Source: Salinibacterium sp. ZJ450
GTDB taxonomy: Bacteria; Actinomycetota; Actinomycetes; Actinomycetales; Microbacteriaceae
Direction of reading: 5' to 3'
Length of the DNA: 64,000 bases
Assembly (NCBI RefSeq): GCF_011751885.2
Contig: NZ_CP061771.1
Coordinates: 2,666,001-2,730,000 of the forward strand
Each line of letters starts with the position of its first letter. Position 1 is the first letter of the stretch. The notes beneath the pieces are model-generated. The model was not told the origin of the DNA. It made no database searches and saw only the letters and a list, made by a program, of their open reading frames with translations. The translations under genes and the position numbers were made by a program. This document shows, piece by piece, positions 29,792 to 39,121 of the stretch.

Positions 29792-29817
29792 TTAGAGCAC
29801 CTTCTTAGAGCACCTTC
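29792..29817. repeat. 13-base tandem duplication across an ABC gene stop codon
   Basis: TTAGAGCACCTTC occurs twice without a gap (29792-29804 and 29805-29817). The second copy contains the end of the amino-acid ABC ATPase gene, including its TAA stop; the first lies just beyond it. A recent slip-type duplication is the likely origin. Confidence 0.9.
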
Positions 29818-30572
29818 GACAGGAACGCCTGCGTGCGCTGATGCTTCGGGTTCGCCAGCATCTCGCGCGGGTCGCCTGCCTCAACCACGTAGCCGCCGTC
29901 CATGAACACCAGCGAGTCAGCGACCTCCCGGGCGAAGCCGATCTCGTGTGTGACCACGATCATCGTCATGCCCGACTTCGCGAGGCCCTGCATCACGTCG
30001 AGCACTTCGCCGACCAGCTCGGGGTCGAGCGCAGAGGTGGGCTCGTCGAAGAGCATCAGCTTCGGGTCCATGGCCAATGCGCGAGCGATCGCCACGCGCT
30101 GCTGCTGACCACCGCTCAGGTGAGCCGGATACGAGTCGGCCTTGTCGGCGAGTCCCACCCGGTCGAGCAGCTCACGTGCGCGGGCAACCGCCACTGCCTT
30201 GTGCACGTTTTTCACCTGGGTCGGCGCCTCGATCACATTCTCCAGCGCCGTCATGTGCGGGAAGAGATTGAACCGCTGGAACACCATGCCGATGTCGCGG
30301 CGCTGCCGGGCAGCGACTTTCGGTTTCAGCTCGTACAGCTTGTCGCCGCGCTCTTCGTAGCCGACCAGCACGCCGTCGACACGCAGGCGACCGGCATCCA
30401 CCCGCTCCAAGTGGTTGATGCAGCGCAGGAACGTCGACTTGCCCGATCCCGACGGACCGATGATGCACATCACCTCGCCCTTGTTCACGGTGAGAGTGAT
30501 GCCCTTGAGCACCTGGTTGGTGCCGAAGCTCTTCGAAACCGCCTCGGCCTGCACCATGGGTGTGTCGGTCAT
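29805..30572 (-). CDS. Polar amino acid ABC transporter ATP-binding protein (GlnQ-like)
   Basis: The 255-residue ATPase has Walker [10 protein letters not shown] near residue 40, signature [16 protein letters not shown] and Walker [19 protein letters not shown], all typical of the polar amino acid family. An insertion [19 protein letters not shown] near residue 70 is also common in that family. Its ATG overlaps the permease stop (ATGA). It is the last gene of a three-gene importer. Confidence 0.93.
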   Translation of the reverse strand: MTDTPMVQAEAVSKSFGTNQVLKGITLTVNKGEVMCIIGPSGSGKSTFLRCINHLERVDAGRLRVDGVLVGYEERGDKLYELKPKVAARQRRDIGMVFQRFNLFPHMTALENVIEAPTQVKNVHKAVAVARARELLDRVGLADKADSYPAHLSGGQQQRVAIARALAMDPKLMLFDEPTSALDPELVGEVLDVMQGLAKSGMTMIVVTHEIGFAREVADSLVFMDGGYVVEAGDPREMLANPKHQRTQAFLSKVL

Positions 30573-31498
30573 CCCTTGCCTCCCGGGTTCTCACCGATGG
30601 GCGCGATCGGTCCGGTCGTCACGGTCGGCGCCGCCTTCTTGTCTTGTCGCTCCTGCCCGACCCCGCGCGAGAACCGCTTCTCGAGGAAGTACTGGCCCAC
30701 CATCAGGATCGAGGTGAAGAACAGGTACCAGGCGGATGCCACCAGCAGCAGCGGGATCGGGTCGAAGATCGCGGCGGAGATGTCCCGCGAGCGTCCGTAC
30801 AGGTCGAAACTGAACGGGATCGCCGCCACCAGCGACGTGGTCTTCAGCATCGAGATCACCTCGTTGCCGGTGGGCGGGATGATGATGCGCATCGCCTGCG
30901 GGATCACCACACGTCGCATGGTCTGCAGCCACGACATTCCGAGCGCGGTTGCGGCCTCGTTCTGGCCAGTGTCGACCGACAGGATGCCGGCGCGCACGAT
31001 CTCCGCCATGTACGCCGCCTCGTTCAACGCCAGCCCGATGACCGCCAGCCAGAACACGGGGATCGTCTCGGAGGTCTCGAACGACACCCATGGTGCTGTG
31101 AAGGGGATTCCGATGTCGATCGTGCTGTAAATGGTGGCGACCAGACCCCAGAAGACCAGCTGCACGTACACAGGGGTGCCGCGGAACACCCAGAGGTACA
31201 GCCATGCGACGTACTTCACCACGGGGTTGTCAGACAACCGCATCACCGCGAGGATGACGCCGAGCACGATGGCGATCACCATCGAGTAGATCGTCAGCAG
31301 CAGCGTGTTGAGCGCCGCCTGGATGATCCGGGGATCGAACAGGAACTCCGCGAAGGTCGCCCAGCCGTACGCCTCGCGCGACGCCGCGTCGAGGATGAAC
31401 AGCAACAGCCCGAGGACGAGGATGACCGCGAAGACGTTCCGCCAGGGATGACGCAGCCTGATGGCCTTGATGGCCTCCGGCTGCGTTTGCTCCTCCAT
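30569..31498 (-). CDS. Polar amino acid ABC transporter permease
   Basis: From ATG 31498 the protein is 309 residues with about five or six membrane segments. [20 protein letters not shown] with RGTPVYVQL is the His/Glu/Gln-TM signature, and the EAA-like loop is [21 protein letters not shown] 30-residue polar C-terminal tail is unusual but not rare. It begins 5 bases after the binding-protein gene, with only a weak ribosome site. Confidence 0.9.
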   Translation of the reverse strand: MEEQTQPEAIKAIRLRHPWRNVFAVILVLGLLLFILDAASREAYGWATFAEFLFDPRIIQAALNTLLLTIYSMVIAIVLGVILAVMRLSDNPVVKYVAWLYLWVFRGTPVYVQLVFWGLVATIYSTIDIGIPFTAPWVSFETSETIPVFWLAVIGLALNEAAYMAEIVRAGILSVDTGQNEAATALGMSWLQTMRRVVIPQAMRIIIPPTGNEVISMLKTTSLVAAIPFSFDLYGRSRDISAAIFDPIPLLLVASAWYLFFTSILMVGQYFLEKRFSRGVGQERQDKKAAPTVTTGPIAPIGENPGGKG

Positions 31499-31503
31499 GA
31501 CCG

Positions 31504-32400
31504 TTAGCCCGCCGTGGCGGCGTTGATCGTGATCTCGTCGATGCCGCCGTCGGCGACGCCCCACTCGTCGAGGATCTGCTGGTAGGTGCCATCGTCGACC
31601 AGCGACTGCAGGGCCGCCTGCAGCGCCTCAGCCAACGGTGAGCCCTTGTCGACGGCCATGCCGTACGGGGCCACATCGAATGCCTCACCGGCGAGCTCGA
31701 TCTTGTCGTCCACCTGGGACACCGCGTACTGGGTGATCGGTGAGTCGGCGCTCATCGCGTCGGAGCGACCGAGTGCCAGCGCGTTGGTGGCCTCATCCTG
31801 AGTCTCGAACTTCAGAATGTTGATCGGCTCTTTGCCTGCCGCGACGCACTCCTCGGACTTCGCCGGCAACTCCTCGGTCTCCTCGTAGGTCGTGGCCTGC
31901 ACTGACACGGTGAGACCACAGGCGTTCGCCGGGTCGACGCTCTTGCCGATCTGCTGCGCCCACTGGATGCCGGCCTCGTAGTAGTTCACGAAGTCGACGA
32001 CCTTCTCGCGCTCTTCGTTGTCGGTGAACGACGACATGCCCACGTCGTAGCTGCCGCCGGTGATGCTCGGGATGATCTTGTCAAAGCCGGAGGGGCGGTA
32101 GTCGGTGGTGACGCCCAGCTTCGCTGCCATGGCGTTGGTCAGCTCGACCGCCCAGCCAATCGGGTTTCCGGCATCGTCCTTGTACTCGTTCGGCGCATAA
32201 TTCGGGTCGATGCCAATGACCAGCTTGCCAGCATCGGCGATATCGGCGGGAAGCAGATCCGCAGCGGCCTGATCCACCTCGACGTCGACTCCGGCACCCG
32301 GTGAGCCGGCCGGTTCCTCGGTCGGGGTGGTGTTGGCGCAGCCCGCGAGGGTCAAGGCGATTACGGCCATAACGGCCACAAGTCCAGATTTTGTACGCAT
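31504..32400 (-). CDS. Polar amino acid ABC transporter substrate-binding lipoprotein
   Basis: The 298-residue lipoprotein starts at ATG 32400 with AAGGA 6 bases upstream. The signal peptide ends in lipobox LAGC (Cys21), followed by a Pro/Gly/Glu linker. The fold segments KLVIGIDPNYAPNEY, FDKIIPSITGGSYDVGMSS and YGMAVDKGSPL fit SBP family 3. Its ligand is probably an amino acid or a related compound; the exact one cannot be told. It heads the operon with the permease and ATPase. Confidence 0.9.
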   Translation of the reverse strand: MRTKSGLVAVMAVIALTLAGCANTTPTEEPAGSPGAGVDVEVDQAAADLLPADIADAGKLVIGIDPNYAPNEYKDDAGNPIGWAVELTNAMAAKLGVTTDYRPSGFDKIIPSITGGSYDVGMSSFTDNEEREKVVDFVNYYEAGIQWAQQIGKSVDPANACGLTVSVQATTYEETEELPAKSEECVAAGKEPINILKFETQDEATNALALGRSDAMSADSPITQYAVSQVDDKIELAGEAFDVAPYGMAVDKGSPLAEALQAALQSLVDDGTYQQILDEWGVADGGIDEITINAATAG

Positions 32401-32738
32401 CTTCAATCCTTCACGTGTGGCGACTGCAATGTCGCACGGAATCACTCTTGCACTCGCGAGCCTAGCGCGCACCCCTCCCGCTGGCCGACCGTCCCCGGTC
32501 ACGGAACCGTCAACATTTGCGCGTCCGCGACGCGGGGATGCCCCCGCCGCCGCAACTTCGGCCCGCGCGCGCGGGCCGCAGTTGCAGCCGCGCGCGGACG
32601 GGAGACGCCCGCTGCCCGCAGTCGCACGCGCTGGCTATTGTTCAGACGCGACAGCAACTGAGAGGCGCGGGACTCGGGGGCTTACCGACGGAGTTGCCCG
32701 CTCAACTTCGCGGGGCCCAGAACTTGCCCGCGACGCGG
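32401..32738. other. Intergenic region between the amino-acid importer and the ABC exporter
   Basis: About 340 bases without a convincing gene. It should contain the importer promoter near 32401-32460 and the terminator of the exporter operon, which reads leftward into it. A strong GC-rich hairpin lies at 32552-32585. Short CAACTT/AACTTG words recur across it but do not form a regular repeat. Confidence 0.6.
32552..32585. terminator. Strong GC-rich hairpin, probable terminator of the ABC exporter operon
   Basis: GCAACT (32552-32557) pairs with AGTTGC (32580-32585), and between them lies the perfect 18-base palindrome GGCCCGCGCGCGCGGGCC (32560-32577). The stem is near-continuous. It sits about 150 bases beyond the exporter stop on that gene's downstream side. 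No U-tract is visible, so termination is inferred. Confidence 0.5.
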
Positions 32739-34784
32739 CTACTCGGCGACCGCCGGCTCCACCACCTGCTCCGCGTCTTCTTCGCCACCCATGAACTGCG
32801 ACATGTAGAGCGAGTAGTACGCCCCGCGCCGCGCCAGGAGGGTCTCGTGGTTGCCCTGCTCGACGATCCGCCCGGCCTCCATCACCAGGATGGTGTCAGC
32901 ATCGCGGATGGTGGACAGGCGGTGGGCGATCACGAACGAGGTGCGGTCGGTGCGCAACGCCGCCATGGCGTGCTGTACCAGCAGCTCGGTTCGGGTGTCC
33001 ACCGACGATGTCGCCTCGTCGAGGATGAGCAGCGACGGGTTCGCCAGGAACGCCCGGGCGATGGTGATCAGCTGGCGCTCGCCGGCGGAGACGCTGCCGC
33101 CGTCGGAGTCGAGCACCGTGTCGTAGCCGTCGGGCAGCTGCCGCACGAAGCGGTCCACCATGGTGGCCTCCGCGGCGGCGACCACCTGCTCGTCGGTGGC
33201 GTCCAGCTGGCCGTAGCGGATGTTCTCGCGGATCGTGCCGCCGAATAGCCAGGCGTCCTGCAGCACCATGCCCACCTGCGACCGCAGCTCGCTGCGCGAC
33301 AGGTGCGTGATGTCGACACCGTCGAGCAGGATGCGCCCGCCGGTCAGCTCGTAGAACCGCATCACCAGGTTGACCAGGGTGGTCTTGCCGGCCCCGGTCG
33401 GTCCGACGATGGCGACGGTGTGCCCGGGCTCGGCCTGGAAGGAGAGCTCTTCGATCAGCGGCTTGTCGGGGCTGTACGAGAACGACACGTTCTCGAACTC
33501 GACGCGGCCGTCGGTGCGCTCCGGCAGGTGTTCGGTGGCGGTCTCCGGGTCCTGCTCGTCGGCGTCCAGCAGCTCGAAGGTGCGCTCCGCCGAGGCGACG
33601 CCGGACTGCAGCATGTTGGCCATGCCCGCCATCTGACCGATCGGCTGTGAGAACTCGCGGGAGTACTGAATGAACGCGGTCGCGTCACCGAGCGTCATCT
33701 GCCCGGATGCCACGCGCAACCCACCGACGACGGCGATCAGCACGTACGACAGGTAGGACACGAACATCATGGCGGGCATGATCATGCCCGACACGAACTG
33801 CGCGCCGAACGAGGCCTTGAACAGGGCATCGTTGCGCTTGTCGAACTCCTCGAGCATCTCGCGGTCGCGGCCGAACACGCGCACGATCTCCTGCCCGGCG
33901 AAGGACTCCTCGATGTGCCCGTTCAGCGCACCGGTGTTCTTCCACTGGGCGGCGAACAGCTTCTGCGAGCGCACGCCGATCACGCCGGCGATGATGGCCG
34001 ACAGCGGCAGGGAGATCAGCGCGATCAGCGCCAGCTGCCACGACACGATGAACATCATCGCGGCGATGCCGATCACGGTCAGCAGCGACTGCACCAGCTG
34101 CGAGAACGCCTGCTGCAGCGCCGCCTGGATGTTGTCGACGTCGTTGGTGACTCGCGACATCAGGTCGCCGCGCTGTCGGGTGTCGAAGTAGCTAAGCGGC
34201 AGGCGGTTGAGCTTGACCTCGATGTCCTGGCGCAGCGTGTACACCACGCGCATCACCAGGCCGTTGAGGATGTAGCCCTGCGCCCACATCAGCACCGACG
34301 CGATCGTGTACATGCCGAGCACGATGAGGATCAGTCGGCCGAGCACCACGAAGTCGATGCCCTGGCCTGGCACCACCGCGGTGCCCTGCAGGAAGTTGGC
34401 GAAGTCGTCGTTCCCTGCCGCACGCGCGTCAGCGATCACCTGGTCGAGCGGCACGCCCGCCGGCAGCTGGGAGCCGATCACGCCGTTGAAGATGGCGTCC
34501 ATCGCCTGGCCGAGAATCTTCGGGGCGAGCACGGTGAGCACCACCGAGACCACCACCAGCGCCACGACCACCAGCATGCGACCGCGTTCCGGGCTCAGCA
34601 GCCCGAACAGCCGCTTGGCCGACGGCCAGAAGTGCTGCGCCTTCTTCGCCGGCGTGCCGCCGAACATGTCGCCGTCGGCTTCGGTGGGCGTGTATTCGTA
34701 CTCCGACTCGTCGCCGGTCGGAGTGGCGGATGCGGCGGATGCCGCGGATGCCGCGGGGGCCGTGTTCTTGGTTCGCTTGGCCAT
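32739..34784 (-). CDS. ABC exporter half-transporter with canonical catalytic ATPase site
   Basis: This 681-residue protein has an acidic, Ala/Ser-rich cytosolic extension of about 65 residues, then a six-segment ABC membrane domain, then an ATPase domain (Walker A GPTGAGKTT near residue 465, Walker B LLILDEATSSVD). The signature motif is altered to VSAGERQ instead of LSGGQ. Together with the upstream half-transporter, whose catalytic Glu is replaced, this fits an asymmetric heterodimeric exporter of the TmrAB/BmrCD kind. It starts 2 bases after its partner. Substrate unknown. Confidence 0.9.
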   Translation of the reverse strand: MAKRTKNTAPAASAASAASATPTGDESEYEYTPTEADGDMFGGTPAKKAQHFWPSAKRLFGLLSPERGRMLVVVALVVVSVVLTVLAPKILGQAMDAIFNGVIGSQLPAGVPLDQVIADARAAGNDDFANFLQGTAVVPGQGIDFVVLGRLILIVLGMYTIASVLMWAQGYILNGLVMRVVYTLRQDIEVKLNRLPLSYFDTRQRGDLMSRVTNDVDNIQAALQQAFSQLVQSLLTVIGIAAMMFIVSWQLALIALISLPLSAIIAGVIGVRSQKLFAAQWKNTGALNGHIEESFAGQEIVRVFGRDREMLEEFDKRNDALFKASFGAQFVSGMIMPAMMFVSYLSYVLIAVVGGLRVASGQMTLGDATAFIQYSREFSQPIGQMAGMANMLQSGVASAERTFELLDADEQDPETATEHLPERTDGRVEFENVSFSYSPDKPLIEELSFQAEPGHTVAIVGPTGAGKTTLVNLVMRFYELTGGRILLDGVDITHLSRSELRSQVGMVLQDAWLFGGTIRENIRYGQLDATDEQVVAAAEATMVDRFVRQLPDGYDTVLDSDGGSVSAGERQLITIARAFLANPSLLILDEATSSVDTRTELLVQHAMAALRTDRTSFVIAHRLSTIRDADTILVMEAGRIVEQGNHETLLARRGAYYSLYMSQFMGGEEDAEQVVEPAVAE

Positions 34785-34786
34785 GG

Positions 34787-36520
34787 TTATGCCGCCTCCA
34801 CGCTCAACTGGGATTCGACAATTTCTTGATACGTCTCGCTGCCTGCCAGCAGTTCCTCATGCGTGCCACGGCCGACAACCTTGCCGCCGTCGAGCACGAT
34901 GATCTGGTCGGCGTCGGTGATGGTCGACACCCGCTGCGCCACGATGATCACCGTGGCATCCTGAATCGCGCCGCCGAGGGCCGCGCGCAGACGCGCATCG
35001 GTGGCCACGTCGAGCGCCGAGAACGAGTCATCGAACAGGTACACGCGCGGCTTCGCGAGCAGCGCACGGGCGATGCACAGGCGCTGACGCTGCCCGCCGG
35101 AGACGTTGGACCCGCCCTGGGCGATCCGCTCGTCGAGCTGCTTGGGCATCTCCCGCACGAAGTCCTCGCCCTGGGCAACGCGCAGCGCATCCCACAGCTC
35201 GTCGTCGGTGGCGTCGGCGTTGCCGAACCGCAGGTTCGAGGCGATGGTGCCGGAGAAGAGGTACGGCTTCTGCGGCACGATGCCCACCACCCGGGCGAGC
35301 TGTTCGCGGGTGAGTTCGGTGACGGAAACGCCGTCGATGGTCACGCTGCCCTGCTGGGCATCGAACAGCCGCGGGATCAGGTTGACCAGGGTGCTCTTGC
35401 CTGACCCGGTCGATCCGACGATCGCCGTGGTCTTGCCCGGCTCGGCGGTGAACGACAGCGCGTCAAGAACCGGCCGCTCAGCGCCCGGGTAGCCGAAGGT
35501 CACGTCGCCGAACTGCACCACGCCGCGAGTCGGGACGCTCACGTGGGCGTCGCGCGGAATGGTCTGGCTGGTCTCGGTGCCGAGTACCTCGACGATGCGC
35601 TCGGCGCACACCACGGCGCGCGGAATCATCATCACCATGAAGACGCCCATCATCACGGCCATCAGGATCTGCAGCAGGTACTGCAGGAACGCGGTCAACG
35701 AGCCGACCTGCATCTCGCCGGCCTCCACCCGGAAGCCGCCGAACCACAGAACAGCAGCCGTCGCGAGGTGCAGGATCATCATGATCACCGGGAACATCAG
35801 CACGAAGATGTTGCCGACCTTCACCGACACCGTGGTGATGGCCTGGTTGGCGCGACTGTAGCGCTCAGACTCGAACGGCTCACGCACGAAGGCGCGCACC
35901 ACGCGGATGCCGGTGATCTGCTCGCGCAGCACGCTGTTGATGCCGTCGATGCGGTCCTGCATCAGCCGGAACAGCGGCAGCAGCAGGTAGACCAGGAAGC
36001 CGACGATCACGAACAGCACCGGCACCGACACCCAGACCAGCCAGGACAGCCCGGCGTCTTCACGCAGCGCCATGATGATGCCGCCGATGCACATGATCGG
36101 GGTCGACACCATGAAGTTGAGGGTCATCAGCACCAGCATCTGCACCTGCTGCACGTCGTTGGTGCCGCGGGTGATCAGCGTGGCCGCACCGAACTTGCCG
36201 ATCTCCAGGCCGCTCAGCGTGTCCACCTTGCGGTAGACGTCACGGCGCAGGTCGCGGCCGACCGCCATCGCGGTGCGGGCGCCGAAGTAGACGCCTGCGA
36301 TGGCGGATGCCGCCTGCACCAGGCACACCAGCAGCATGGTCATGCCGGTGTTCCAGATGAAGTCGGTGTCGCCGCGCGACACGCCCTCATCGATGATCTG
36401 GGCGTTCAGGCTCGGCAGGTAGAGCGCCGCCACCGTGGAGATGAGCTGCAGGATGACGACGCTTGCGATCCAGGCCTTGTAAGGCTTGGCGTATCGCAGG
36501 CTCAGTGTCAGGAGGGCCAA
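34787..36520 (-). CDS. ABC exporter half-transporter with degenerate ATPase site
   Basis: TTG 36520, with AAGGA 9 bases upstream, gives a 577-residue protein of normal length; the longer open frame to 36631 has no supporting ribosome site. A six-segment membrane domain precedes the ATPase, with Walker A GSTGSGKST and canonical signature VSGGQRQRL. Walker B reads VYLFDDSFSALD, so Asp replaces the catalytic Glu, as in the non-catalytic half of heterodimeric exporters. It pairs with the next gene. Confidence 0.9.
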   Translation of the reverse strand: MALLTLSLRYAKPYKAWIASVVILQLISTVAALYLPSLNAQIIDEGVSRGDTDFIWNTGMTMLLVCLVQAASAIAGVYFGARTAMAVGRDLRRDVYRKVDTLSGLEIGKFGAATLITRGTNDVQQVQMLVLMTLNFMVSTPIMCIGGIIMALREDAGLSWLVWVSVPVLFVIVGFLVYLLLPLFRLMQDRIDGINSVLREQITGIRVVRAFVREPFESERYSRANQAITTVSVKVGNIFVLMFPVIMMILHLATAAVLWFGGFRVEAGEMQVGSLTAFLQYLLQILMAVMMGVFMVMMIPRAVVCAERIVEVLGTETSQTIPRDAHVSVPTRGVVQFGDVTFGYPGAERPVLDALSFTAEPGKTTAIVGSTGSGKSTLVNLIPRLFDAQQGSVTIDGVSVTELTREQLARVVGIVPQKPYLFSGTIASNLRFGNADATDDELWDALRVAQGEDFVREMPKQLDERIAQGGSNVSGGQRQRLCIARALLAKPRVYLFDDSFSALDVATDARLRAALGGAIQDATVIIVAQRVSTITDADQIIVLDGGKVVGRGTHEELLAGSETYQEIVESQLSVEAA

Positions 36521-36671
36521 AGGGGGGTTTCCTTTTGTTCGGCGAACCGGAATGGCGCACACAGGATGCGCGAAAAATGCTGGGTGGTGCTCTGATTCGA
36601 GCGGCATAACTCTATCGCGAGCCCACGACATTCAGAGGTGGTGTGTGCTCGGCGCTGGCTACCGGCGCTCG

Positions 36672-37391
36672 CTACCCCGCGGACCGGGTGTAGACCCAAG
36701 GCAGCGTTCCGAGTTCGAGTCGGTGCCGGGCCCCGGCCGTGTCGATCAGCGTGTCGTCGAGGTATGCGACATCCGGCTCCCACAGCAGCACGTCGCCGCG
36801 TGCCGTGCTGACCCGACGGGTGTGGTGCTGCTGTAGCGGTGCCCGCCGCGCTGCGGTCAGCACAGCCAGCACCGAGTCGTGGCCGATCAGGCGGTGCAGC
36901 GTCACCCAGGTGGGCGGAACCAGATTCAGGATGCCGGCGGCGTGCCGTTCCAGCGCCGCGGCGGGGGTGAACCATCCCGCGTCGACCGCCTCCTGGGCGG
37001 AGAGCCGCAGCTCCCCCGCCGGCGCCTCGGCGACGTAGAACCAAGTGCGGAACCGGACCGGCGTCGAACTCGGCGGAGTCCATCGCGCCGTCGGCACCAG
37101 ATTGTCGGGCCGAAGCTCGAGGGCGGTCTCCTCGCGCACCTCGCGCACGGCTGCGCGCCGCGCGGCCGACTCCTCCGGGTCACCAGAGTCCGGGTCGGCG
37201 GCGTTAGCGTCGTGGGGCAGCTCGTCTTCCGGATCGACGGTTCCGCCGGGGAAGACCCAGTTGCCGGCGAAGCTGCCCCGGTCGTGGGGCCGCTCCAGCA
37301 TGAGCACCTCGGGCCCGTGCGCGGCATCCCGCAGCAGAACCACGGTTGCGGCCAGGCGGTAGCCGGCGACATCCGGTGTCTTATGCGTCAT
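36672..37391 (-). CDS. NUDIX hydrolase
   Basis: The 239-residue protein carries a Nudix box split by an insertion: FPGGTVDPEDE near residue 48, about 24 Asp/Ala-rich residues, then AAVREVREETALEL. This insertion and a long C-terminal half (about residues 130-239) place it with CoA-type or uncharacterised actinobacterial Nudix proteins. It should cleave a nucleoside diphosphate-linked compound; the substrate is unknown. It stands alone, read toward the exporter operon. Confidence 0.88.
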   Translation of the reverse strand: MTHKTPDVAGYRLAATVVLLRDAAHGPEVLMLERPHDRGSFAGNWVFPGGTVDPEDELPHDANAADPDSGDPEESAARRAAVREVREETALELRPDNLVPTARWTPPSSTPVRFRTWFYVAEAPAGELRLSAQEAVDAGWFTPAAALERHAAGILNLVPPTWVTLHRLIGHDSVLAVLTAARRAPLQQHHTRRVSTARGDVLLWEPDVAYLDDTLIDTAGARHRLELGTLPWVYTRSAG

Positions 37392-37427
37392 TGCGGCTCC
37401 GTTACCTGGCGTGCTGTTGCGACCACA

Positions 37428-37465
37428 GTAGCGCCTGACGTTACTCGTAGCGCCTGACGTTACTC
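37428..37465. repeat. 19-base tandem duplication across the nuclease stop codon
   Basis: GTAGCGCCTGACGTTACTC is repeated without a gap (37428-37446 and 37447-37465). The second copy contains the TAA stop of the nuclease gene on the minus strand; the first lies just beyond it, giving a second GAGTAA downstream of the real stop. Confidence 0.92.
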
Positions 37466-38422
37466 GCAGCCGGTGCCGTCTCCATCGCGGTCGAGATGCA
37501 GCCCGTAGCCCGGGTCGGCCGCGTGAATCGGCGCTGCGCCGGCCGCGCGCACCGCAGTGCAGTTGGCATACTCCTGCTGGGCGGCCGCCGGAGCGGGCAC
37601 CGGAGCCGGAGCCGGCGCGGGCTGCGCCGCTGCCGGGTCAGGCGGTGCGGCGAACGCCGACGCGAAGGCGGGCTGCTGCGGGCAGGACGCGAGCACTCTC
37701 GCGATCGCGTCGTATTCGGCCTGGGTAACCCAGAGTCCGTAGGTGGCCTTCACCGACACCTGTCTGGCGACGTATTCGCAGCGGAACGGTTTGGATGCCG
37801 GCAGCCAGGTGGCCGCGTCGCCTGCGCCCTTCTGCTGGTTGGAGAAGCCGTCGACCGCCAGCAGGTTCATCGGGTCGTTCGCGAAGCTGAGCCGTTGCGC
37901 GGCGCTCAGCTGCTGCGCCCCGGTCTGCCAGCCGTTCGCGAGGGCGACCACGTGGTCGATCTGCACGAGTGTGGAAGTGGTGTTGCCGCGCACGAAGTCG
38001 ACGGGCTCGCCGGAGTATGGCGAGTCCAGGTCGCCGCTCATCACCTTGCACGGCCCCTCGCGCTCGATGTTCGTCAGGTCGCGGGCCAGCATGTCGTTGC
38101 GGGTGTCGCAGCCGTTGCGGTCGACGTCGAGCCAGGCGCTGCCGAACTGCCCCTCGCGGTCGTAACCGGTCTGCGGCGCCTTGCCCTTGACCGGCAGGCT
38201 GGCGAGCACGTCGACCGCAAGCGTTCCGGTGGCCGACCCGTCCGCCACGATCGACGGCTGTTCGTCGGGCGCGGTGACGATGTCCGGCGCCGCGGGCGCC
38301 TCCTCGGTGAATTCGACCGGCCGGTCGTCTGTGCCATTCGCGCTGATCGGCGCGCAGGCGACGGCCGACACCATCAGACCAGCCGCCAGAAAAATCGCGC
38401 CGATGGTGCGTGATGAAACCAA
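37460..38422 (-). CDS. Secreted HNH/DUF1524-type nuclease with C-terminal excalibur domain
   Basis: The protein is about 320 residues from TTG 38422 (GAGGAG lies 3 bases upstream) or 329 from TTG 38449, which overlaps the response-regulator stop. A signal peptide ends near SAVACAP. The core has QIDHVVALANGWQTGA and FANDPMNLLAVDG, the DUF1524-like catalytic region with the metal-binding His. A Pro/Ala linker leads to a C-terminal excalibur module with DRDGDGTGCE, a calcium-binding pattern. Extracellular or wall-associated nucleic-acid degradation is likely. Confidence 0.87.
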   Translation of the reverse strand: MVSSRTIGAIFLAAGLMVSAVACAPISANGTDDRPVEFTEEAPAAPDIVTAPDEQPSIVADGSATGTLAVDVLASLPVKGKAPQTGYDREGQFGSAWLDVDRNGCDTRNDMLARDLTNIEREGPCKVMSGDLDSPYSGEPVDFVRGNTTSTLVQIDHVVALANGWQTGAQQLSAAQRLSFANDPMNLLAVDGFSNQQKGAGDAATWLPASKPFRCEYVARQVSVKATYGLWVTQAEYDAIARVLASCPQQPAFASAFAAPPDPAAAQPAPAPAPVPAPAAAQQEYANCTAVRAAGAAPIHAADPGYGLHLDRDGDGTGCE

Positions 38423-38445
38423 GTTCTCCTCGTTCGTGTTCAGGA

Positions 38446-39093
38446 TCAACGCTGCAGCCAGGCGAGCACCGCCAGCACACGACGGTGGTCGCTGCCGGAG
38501 TCCTCGAGGCCGAGCTTCTGGAAGATCGAGCTGATGTTCTTCTCGACCGCACCGGTGCCGATGAACAGCGTGGCGGCGATGGCCGCGTTGGTGCGGCCCT
38601 CGGTCATCAGGCTGATCACCTCACGCTCACGCGGGGTGAGGCTCTCGAGCGGGTCGTGCCGGCGGCCGAGCAGTTGGGTGACGACCTCCGGGTCGAGCAC
38701 CGTGCCACCGCCGGCGATGCGCTGCACGGCATCCTGCAGCGCGGCCAGGCTCGCCACGCGGTCCTTCAGCAGGTAGCCGATGCCGCCGCTGCCGGAGGCC
38801 AGCAGCTCACTCGCGTACGCCACCTCAACGTATTGCGACAGCAGCAGGATGCCAAGTTCCGGTTGCAGTTCGCGGGCCCGGATCGCCGCCCGCACTCCCT
38901 CATCACGGAAGGTCGGAGGCATCCGCACGTCCAGCACGGCGAGATCCGGCTGCAGCTCCGGCAGGCTTGCGATCAGCTCGTCGCCGTCGCCGAACGCCGC
39001 GACGACGTCGACACCCGCTTCGCCGAGCACCCGAACCAGGCCCTCGCGAAGGAGCACCGAATCATCTGCGACAACGACCCGAAGAGAACCCAC
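38446..39093 (-). CDS. NarL/LuxR family response regulator
   Basis: The 215-residue protein has a receiver domain with acidic pair Asp10/Asp11 and phospho-acceptor Asp55 in LAVLDVRMPP, then a LuxR HTH near residues 150-205 (LTPREREVISLMTEGRTNAA). It is intact, yet the kinase gene 28 bases upstream is a deleted pseudogene. It may now be unpaired or receive phosphate from another kinase. Its stop overlaps one possible start of the nuclease gene. Confidence 0.93.
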   Translation of the reverse strand: MGSLRVVVADDSVLLREGLVRVLGEAGVDVVAAFGDGDELIASLPELQPDLAVLDVRMPPTFRDEGVRAAIRARELQPELGILLLSQYVEVAYASELLASGSGGIGYLLKDRVASLAALQDAVQRIAGGGTVLDPEVVTQLLGRRHDPLESLTPREREVISLMTEGRTNAAIAATLFIGTGAVEKNISSIFQKLGLEDSGSDHRRVLAVLAWLQR

Positions 39094-39121
39094 CCCACCA
39101 CTCTAGAGGCAGACTCAGCTT

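Noticed and set aside
35543-36595. His-rich 350-codon open frame on the plus strand across the ABC exporter
   Set aside because: The His/Asp/Gln richness comes from reading codons of the membrane domain in reverse; the exporter motifs on the minus strand are unambiguous.
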